From the NCBI GenBank assembly GCA_001028025.1, contig LDAQ01000079.1, positions 1-64,000 on the forward strand: a stretch of DNA of 64,000 nucleotides, given 5' to 3'. The DNA is from Faecalicatena fissicatena. GTDB lineage: Bacteria > Bacillota > Clostridia > Lachnospirales > Lachnospiraceae. The notes beneath the pieces were generated by a model, which did no database searches, was not told the origin of the DNA, and saw nothing but the letters and a program-made list of their open reading frames with translations. Made by a program: the position numbers and the translations under genes. This document shows positions 60,114 through 64,000 of the stretch, one piece after another; position 1 is the first letter of the stretch, and every line of letters begins with the position of its first letter.

Positions 60114-60845
60114 TTAATCCAGGACCCCAAACAGACTGGCCACATCGTCAGAATCCATTATCCGGCTGCTTGGCTTTTCGGCATTTGCCAGCATGGAATC
60201 CACTTTGCTTGCCAGCGTCACATCTATAAACTTTCCGACATCAATACCACGGAGTTCAAAGAACAGAAGCGGCTGTTCATCCAGACGCACGCCAACACCA
60301 TAGAGTGATGCCGCTACGTGTTTGCACATCAGGGCCCAGTCTGGGCAGCTGCAGCTGAAGCTGATTTCTTTTGGCGTGGGAAATAATCCATCCTGTCCCT
60401 GAAACAGTTCTTTCATTTCTAACGGGAAATTACCCGACATAAGCTCTTCAAGATTCTGCACCTTTTTTTCGCATCTTTGGATAATCGCCTGGCACTTTTC
60501 TTCCGATAGAGGGCTGATTCTGATTTCTACCTTATATGGTGTTTTGCGGGTTCCCTGTACTCTGGATATAATTTTTCCTTTTTGAATCTTAAGGTCAATG
60601 ACTGCTCCTGTTCTGACATAACGCCGTCCCCGGTCAAGGCGGCTGTCATAATCAGCATACTGTTCCAAATTATCGCACCATGCTTTCCCCCACCAATTAT
60701 TTACGATGGTCCGGCCCTGTATTGTAACCGGTTCGAGCATCTTTCCTTTGCGCTGTTCTTTCTTTTTACTTTCAGCTGATTTTTGCCTGATCTCCGCCGC
60801 AGTAGGCTGACTGTAGCGTGGTGTATCGTTCCAATATCTACTCAT
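60114..60845 (-). CDS. SWIM zinc-finger protein
   Basis: A 243-residue protein with a SWIM finger, CSCPDWALMCKH near residues 172-183 (CxCxnCxH). The N-terminal half is basic (KKKEQRKGKM near 27-36) and the middle has GRTIVNNWWGKAWCDNLEQYADYDSRLDRG, typical of SWIM proteins paired with SNF2 helicases. It is encoded 10 bases after the helicase stop in the same operon. Its role as a DNA- or protein-binding partner of the helicase is inferred from family and context. Confidence 0.88.
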   Translation of the reverse strand: MSRYWNDTPRYSQPTAAEIRQKSAESKKKEQRKGKMLEPVTIQGRTIVNNWWGKAWCDNLEQYADYDSRLDRGRRYVRTGAVIDLKIQKGKIISRVQGTRKTPYKVEIRISPLSEEKCQAIIQRCEKKVQNLEELMSGNFPLEMKELFQGQDGLFPTPKEISFSCSCPDWALMCKHVAASLYGVGVRLDEQPLLFFELRGIDVGKFIDVTLASKVDSMLANAEKPSSRIMDSDDVASLFGVLD

Positions 60846-60855
60846 ACTGATCCTC

Positions 60856-63450
60856 CTATCCCAGACGCAGCATGGACATCAGTTCCTCATTACTGAGTTC
60901 TGTAATCCATTTCTCTCCACCAGATCCAATTACATTCTCCGCCAGTTCTTTTTTAGAATTTATCATAGCATCTATTTTTTCTTCTATGGTTCCGGTACAA
61001 ACCAGCTTATGGACCATTACATTTTTTTCCTGGCCGATCCGAAATGCCCGGTCAGTGGCCTGATTTTCTACAGCCGGATTCCACCAGCGGTCAAAATGGA
61101 TCACATGATTGGCTTTCGTAAGATTTAATCCTGTTCCGCCCGCTTTTACGGAAAGCACAATATAAGGTATGTACCTTTCGCCCTGAAATGCTTCTACGAT
61201 CTCACTTCGTTTTTTTACGGGGGTTCCGCCGTGAAGTACATAACCTTCCGTTTTAAAAATACTCTTTAAAAAGTCTCCCAGATATTCTGTAATTTCTTTG
61301 AATTGTGTGAATATAAGAACCCGCTCTCTCTTTTCATAAATAGTTTCACAGATTTCTTTCAGCATTGCAAACTTTCCGCTGTCCTCCAGGGCAAATGTCT
61401 GCTGTCCCATATACTGATCAGGATGGTTGCATATCTGCTTGAGCTTCATAATTGAAGTCAGAACCAGTCCGCAGCGTTCGATCCCCTCTGCCTCGGCGAG
61501 CTTATTCTCCAGATCCAGAATAACCTTACGGTATAGGACTACCTGCTTTTTAGAAAGCTGTGTGTAATCAACCAGTTCTATTTTTTCCGGAAGATCGGAG
61601 ATAATACTCTTGTCTGTCTTTACGCGCCGGAGCATGAATGGCGATATCATAGTTTTCAGCCGTACATATCTTTCGGGATGTTCATTCAGGCTCTTTGAAA
61701 ATTCATGGAATTCCTGGGAAGTTCCCATCAGGCCCTTGTTCAGAAAATCGAATAGAGACCACAGATTCGTAAGGTCGTTCTCAATGGGGGTTCCCGTCAT
61801 GGCAATGCGCATATTGGCAGACAGCTGTTTGATTTTCTTTGTCTGCTTTGTGCCCGGATTTTTGATGGCCTGTGCTTCATCTAAGATGAGGCAGTCCCAG
61901 CGGATAGCCTGAAGTTCCTTAATCCTGGCGGCCATACCATAGGTCGTTATGGTAAGAAATGCCGTATTCTCCTTCAGATCCTCACTTAACAAAGCGGAGG
62001 TCTTCCCGTGCAGGATTTGTAAATCCATGGACGGAACGAATTTTTGGGCTTCCTTCTGCCAGTTTCCTATTAAGGATGCAGGTACGACCAGAAGGACACG
62101 GGAATTCTTTTTTGTGGTTCGCACTTTTTCAAGATATGCAAGCACCTGAACCGTCTTTCCGAGTCCCATGTCATCGGCAAGACAGGCTCCAAAGCCAAGC
62201 TTGTCCATATAATTAAGCCATGTATAGCCCTCCTTTTGGTAAGGACGAAGCGATGCACGCAATGTTTTTGGTGCTGCCGATTTTCTGATAGTTCCGGGTT
62301 TTCTCAGATTAGAAAGAAGGGATGCCAGCCATTTCCCATTGGTTATAAGCGGTCCGACATCCACGGGCTGCTTCCCTGTTCCCAGTTCCATCCGAAGCGC
62401 TTCCATCAGCGTGGTTTCGCCCGGAACCTCTTTCATCTGCTCAAGCAGCTTATTTAGCTTTTCATGATCCACCTCAACCCATTTACCCTTTAAAAAAGCA
62501 AGTCCATCTGTCTGGGCGAGTAGTGTCCTGATATCTGTATCTGTAAGAGGAACTCCGTCTACCATCAGCCTGGGGGCCATGGATATGAGTGTGTTTGCGC
62601 CCAGCATACTCGGCTTGTCTTCCCCCATGCTTACAGCCATAGATACAGAAGCAGCCTTTTTTTTCCACCAGTTCGGGATCCTGCACAGAACTCCGGTACT
62701 CTCTATAGCCTCAATCTCCTTCAGAAATGTGTAGGCCTCCTCAGACGTCAGCCGAAGCGGATGAAACAACTCTCCACTCTCAACAAAACCAGCTATAAGC
62801 TCTGATACCTCTGCTACACGGTTCAGACATGACAATAGTGCCAGAAGCTTTTCGCGCTCATTCTGGAATTCCGTTAATGCATATTGAAGTGGGACATGGC
62901 GTACTTTCTGGTCGTCCCCCCTTGTCGCATAAGTTGCAAGAAACGCAAACGGGTAATCATCCCCTGTATTTTCTACCAAATGGAAGAATATACGCTCAGG
63001 CACTCGGAGATGCTGACTCTTTTCTGTCAGATACATTTCTACGGTTCCATTATAGTCCGCAATCTCTGTTGAAAATATCTCTCCAAGTTTCAGAAACAGT
63101 CTGTCAATCCAGTTCCGGGTAATATATTCCGCTCCGATTGCAAAAGGAATGGCTTGTTCGAGAATTGCATATGTATCTTCGGAAGGTTTAATCTCTGTCT
63201 TTTCCCGCGTAAGCGCAAGCTCAGGCAAGTCCGTCAGCATTTTAAAGAACGTGTCGGAAAACCGATAGAGAAAGGCCGCGGAGGGACTTAATTCAGAGGG
63301 CTTCTCACAAAAGCCCATCTGATACAGTGCTTGATACCGATCCTTTTCAAATAGCGAAAACTTCTTTTGATCCGCAGCAGATAATTCTGTGGTTACTGCG
63401 TCTGGATAAAAGCTCTCTTCTGTGAATATAAATTGCAATGGTTTTATCAT
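60856..63450 (-). CDS. SNF2-family DEAD/DEAH-box ATPase
   Basis: An 864-residue SNF2 helicase-like translocase. An N-terminal region of about 380 residues includes a bacterial SNF2-associated domain. The ATPase core begins with LRPYQKEGYTWLNYM near 410. It contains Walker A DDMGLGKTVQ near 433 and DEAQ (LILDEAQAIKNP) near 530, and motifs V and VI (GGTGLNLTKANHVIHFDRWWNPAVENQATDRAFRIGQ) near 780-815. It probably remodels nucleoprotein complexes; some relatives belong to phage defence, but nothing here shows that. ATG 63450 follows AAAGAGG located inside the end of the small SEC-C gene. Confidence 0.93.
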   Translation of the reverse strand: MIKPLQFIFTEESFYPDAVTTELSAADQKKFSLFEKDRYQALYQMGFCEKPSELSPSAAFLYRFSDTFFKMLTDLPELALTREKTEIKPSEDTYAILEQAIPFAIGAEYITRNWIDRLFLKLGEIFSTEIADYNGTVEMYLTEKSQHLRVPERIFFHLVENTGDDYPFAFLATYATRGDDQKVRHVPLQYALTEFQNEREKLLALLSCLNRVAEVSELIAGFVESGELFHPLRLTSEEAYTFLKEIEAIESTGVLCRIPNWWKKKAASVSMAVSMGEDKPSMLGANTLISMAPRLMVDGVPLTDTDIRTLLAQTDGLAFLKGKWVEVDHEKLNKLLEQMKEVPGETTLMEALRMELGTGKQPVDVGPLITNGKWLASLLSNLRKPGTIRKSAAPKTLRASLRPYQKEGYTWLNYMDKLGFGACLADDMGLGKTVQVLAYLEKVRTTKKNSRVLLVVPASLIGNWQKEAQKFVPSMDLQILHGKTSALLSEDLKENTAFLTITTYGMAARIKELQAIRWDCLILDEAQAIKNPGTKQTKKIKQLSANMRIAMTGTPIENDLTNLWSLFDFLNKGLMGTSQEFHEFSKSLNEHPERYVRLKTMISPFMLRRVKTDKSIISDLPEKIELVDYTQLSKKQVVLYRKVILDLENKLAEAEGIERCGLVLTSIMKLKQICNHPDQYMGQQTFALEDSGKFAMLKEICETIYEKRERVLIFTQFKEITEYLGDFLKSIFKTEGYVLHGGTPVKKRSEIVEAFQGERYIPYIVLSVKAGGTGLNLTKANHVIHFDRWWNPAVENQATDRAFRIGQEKNVMVHKLVCTGTIEEKIDAMINSKKELAENVIGSGGEKWITELSNEELMSMLRLG

Positions 63451-63452
63451 AA

Positions 63453-63545
63453 TTACCTCTTTCCGCAGCATTTCTTATATTTCTTTCCGCTGCCGCACGG
63501 ACAGGGATCATTTAAAACTGTGTTTTTAAAATTTTCGTTTGGCAT
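63453..63545 (-). CDS. 30-residue SEC-C motif peptide
   Basis: A tiny gene: MPNENFKNTVLNDP, then the zinc-binding CPCGSGKKYKKCCGKR known from the SecA C-terminus (C15, C17, C26, C27). The ATG at 63545 is preceded by GGAGG at 9 bases. The stop is 2 bases before the helicase ATG, and its last codons contain the helicase ribosome site, so the two are translationally coupled. In other proteins SEC-C is fused to helicases or other enzymes; here it stands alone. Confidence 0.8.
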   Translation of the reverse strand: MPNENFKNTVLNDPCPCGSGKKYKKCCGKR

Positions 63546-63640
63546 AACAAGCTTCCTCCATTGATTACATTGACCGGTACCTGACCGGCAGCCTTTATAT
63601 ATAAGTATATCACTATATATACTATATGGATAAACTTTTT

Positions 63641-63718
63641 TGACGGTGAGCCCTGAAGGCTCACGGGATTAACTCCGCCGGAATATGATTCCGGCACATG
63701 TGATATTCCGCTACGTCC
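63641..63718 (-). pseudogene. tRNA-like relic with Leu-type arm and CAU-like anticodon
   Basis: Read on the minus strand this resembles tRNA-Leu: GCGGAATATCAC D-arm region, anticodon stem CCGGA/TCCGG with loop ATCATAT (CAT), long variable arm GGAGTTAATCCCGTGAG, and a T-arm-like GAGCC...GGCTC. The acceptor stem pairs over only 4 bp and the T loop lacks the TTC consensus. Sequence on both sides also resembles the flanks of tRNA-Leu at 60006 (AGACTTTGTA, ATTTTAAAAT). Probably a decayed duplicate. The rest of the 63546-63926 gap is AT-rich and contains the operon promoter region, with nothing else identifiable. Confidence 0.45.
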
Positions 63719-63926
63719 GTTCGACTAGTAATAGTCTATTGTAAAATGCCGGACTTTGTACTTCGTGACATTTTAAAATCTTTCCCCTTATATATTTTGG
63801 TGGTAATTTGCTGAAAATAAAAGAAATCCAGAATCATTGTTTATTACACAAATATCTTTACTTATATACTTGCGGAAATTTTCGGAAAATGATATTAATT
63901 ATCTTATTCAAAGGATGATGAGTAAA

Positions 63927-64000
63927 ATGAGAAGTTACAATATTTCGATTCCGGCGTGTGTAAATCAGGCGGTTATGAGTGGAAATAAGTGGAAAGTATT
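63927..64000 (+). CDS. Start of an unidentified gene, cut by window end
   Basis: An open frame beginning ATG AGA AGT TAC (alternative ATGs at 63915 and 63918), with AAGGA upstream, continues to the end of the window: MRSYNISIPACVNQAV. About 24 residues are available and no family can be assigned. Confidence 0.4.
   Translation, partial: MRSYNISIPACVNQAVMSGNKWKV

Noticed and set aside
60114..63545. SNF2-SWIM operon as a dedicated phage-defence system
   Set aside because: No nuclease, PglZ/DrmA-type partner or methyltransferase is adjacent. SNF2-SWIM pairs are also common housekeeping remodelers.

Overview
The window looks like a chromosome segment of an anaerobic, Gram-positive Clostridia, most likely a Lachnospiraceae gut commensal. 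The evidence is the gene set: whiA/rapZ/HPr-like cluster, type III glutamine synthetase, NAD-linked electron-bifurcating-type [FeFe] hydrogenase, old-yellow-enzyme-family reductase, CsoR/CopA copper locus, strong AGGAGG ribosome sites with frequent TTG starts, and no aerobic respiration genes. Species cannot be fixed from the sequence alone.

Layout. 0.1-5.1 kb (minus): a PEP/pyruvate-binding protein, a cell-wall amidase with SPOR domain and a CNNM/CorC membrane protein. 5.3-9.4 kb (plus): murB-rapZ-whiA-HPr-like, then a lipid kinase and tRNA-Glu. 9.9-16.2 kb: TetR regulator and enoate-reductase-like flavoenzyme, class II aldolase, glutamine synthetase III. 16.5-22.6 kb: a symmetrical catabolic island with two paralogous CocE/NonD (S15) hydrolases around a CRP-family regulator and an APC permease. 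Two promoters share a TGTCA-N6-TGACA-type site centred near -41.5. 23-27 kb: aspartase, malic enzyme and a membrane carrier, then a copper locus (csoR-copA) whose last domain has its own ribosome site and start, so a free CopZ-like chaperone may also be made. 30.8-38.7 kb: lipoprotein serpin, ABC-type ATPase, sbcD, sbcC, SGNH hydrolase. 39.5-43.7 kb: Gld-type ABC exporter operon. 44-45.3 kb: zinc-ribbon membrane protein and a J-domain protein. 46-51.5 kb: hydCBA. 51.7-52.3 kb: two tandem mini HMA proteins. 52.7-60 kb: low-GC accessory DNA with an AbiE toxin-antitoxin pair and a 5.2-kb integrative element in the 3' end of tRNA-Leu, flanked by direct repeats. The repeats show that it sits next to the remnant of a related element. 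60-63.5 kb (minus): a 30-residue SEC-C peptide, SNF2 helicase and SWIM-finger protein operon, then a tRNA-like relic.

The most unusual feature is a dispersed family of large intergenic hairpins. Each begins with a GGGGACGC-type box, usually just after a stop codon, and ends with a CTGG..(C)ATC..GGG-type box. Three large members (30.1, 38.9 and 45.3 kb) share one architecture: a long perfect or near-perfect outer stem, a second stem of about 33-35 bp, and two apical hairpins. The 30.1 and 45.3 kb copies are homologous and carry many compensatory base-pair changes, so the paired structure has been maintained. Several members are followed, on the 3' side of the box, by up to about 1 kb in which third codon positions are almost all G/T (or A/C when the element is on the other strand). 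This suggests a directional process acting from the element. I know of no described system that matches this combination.
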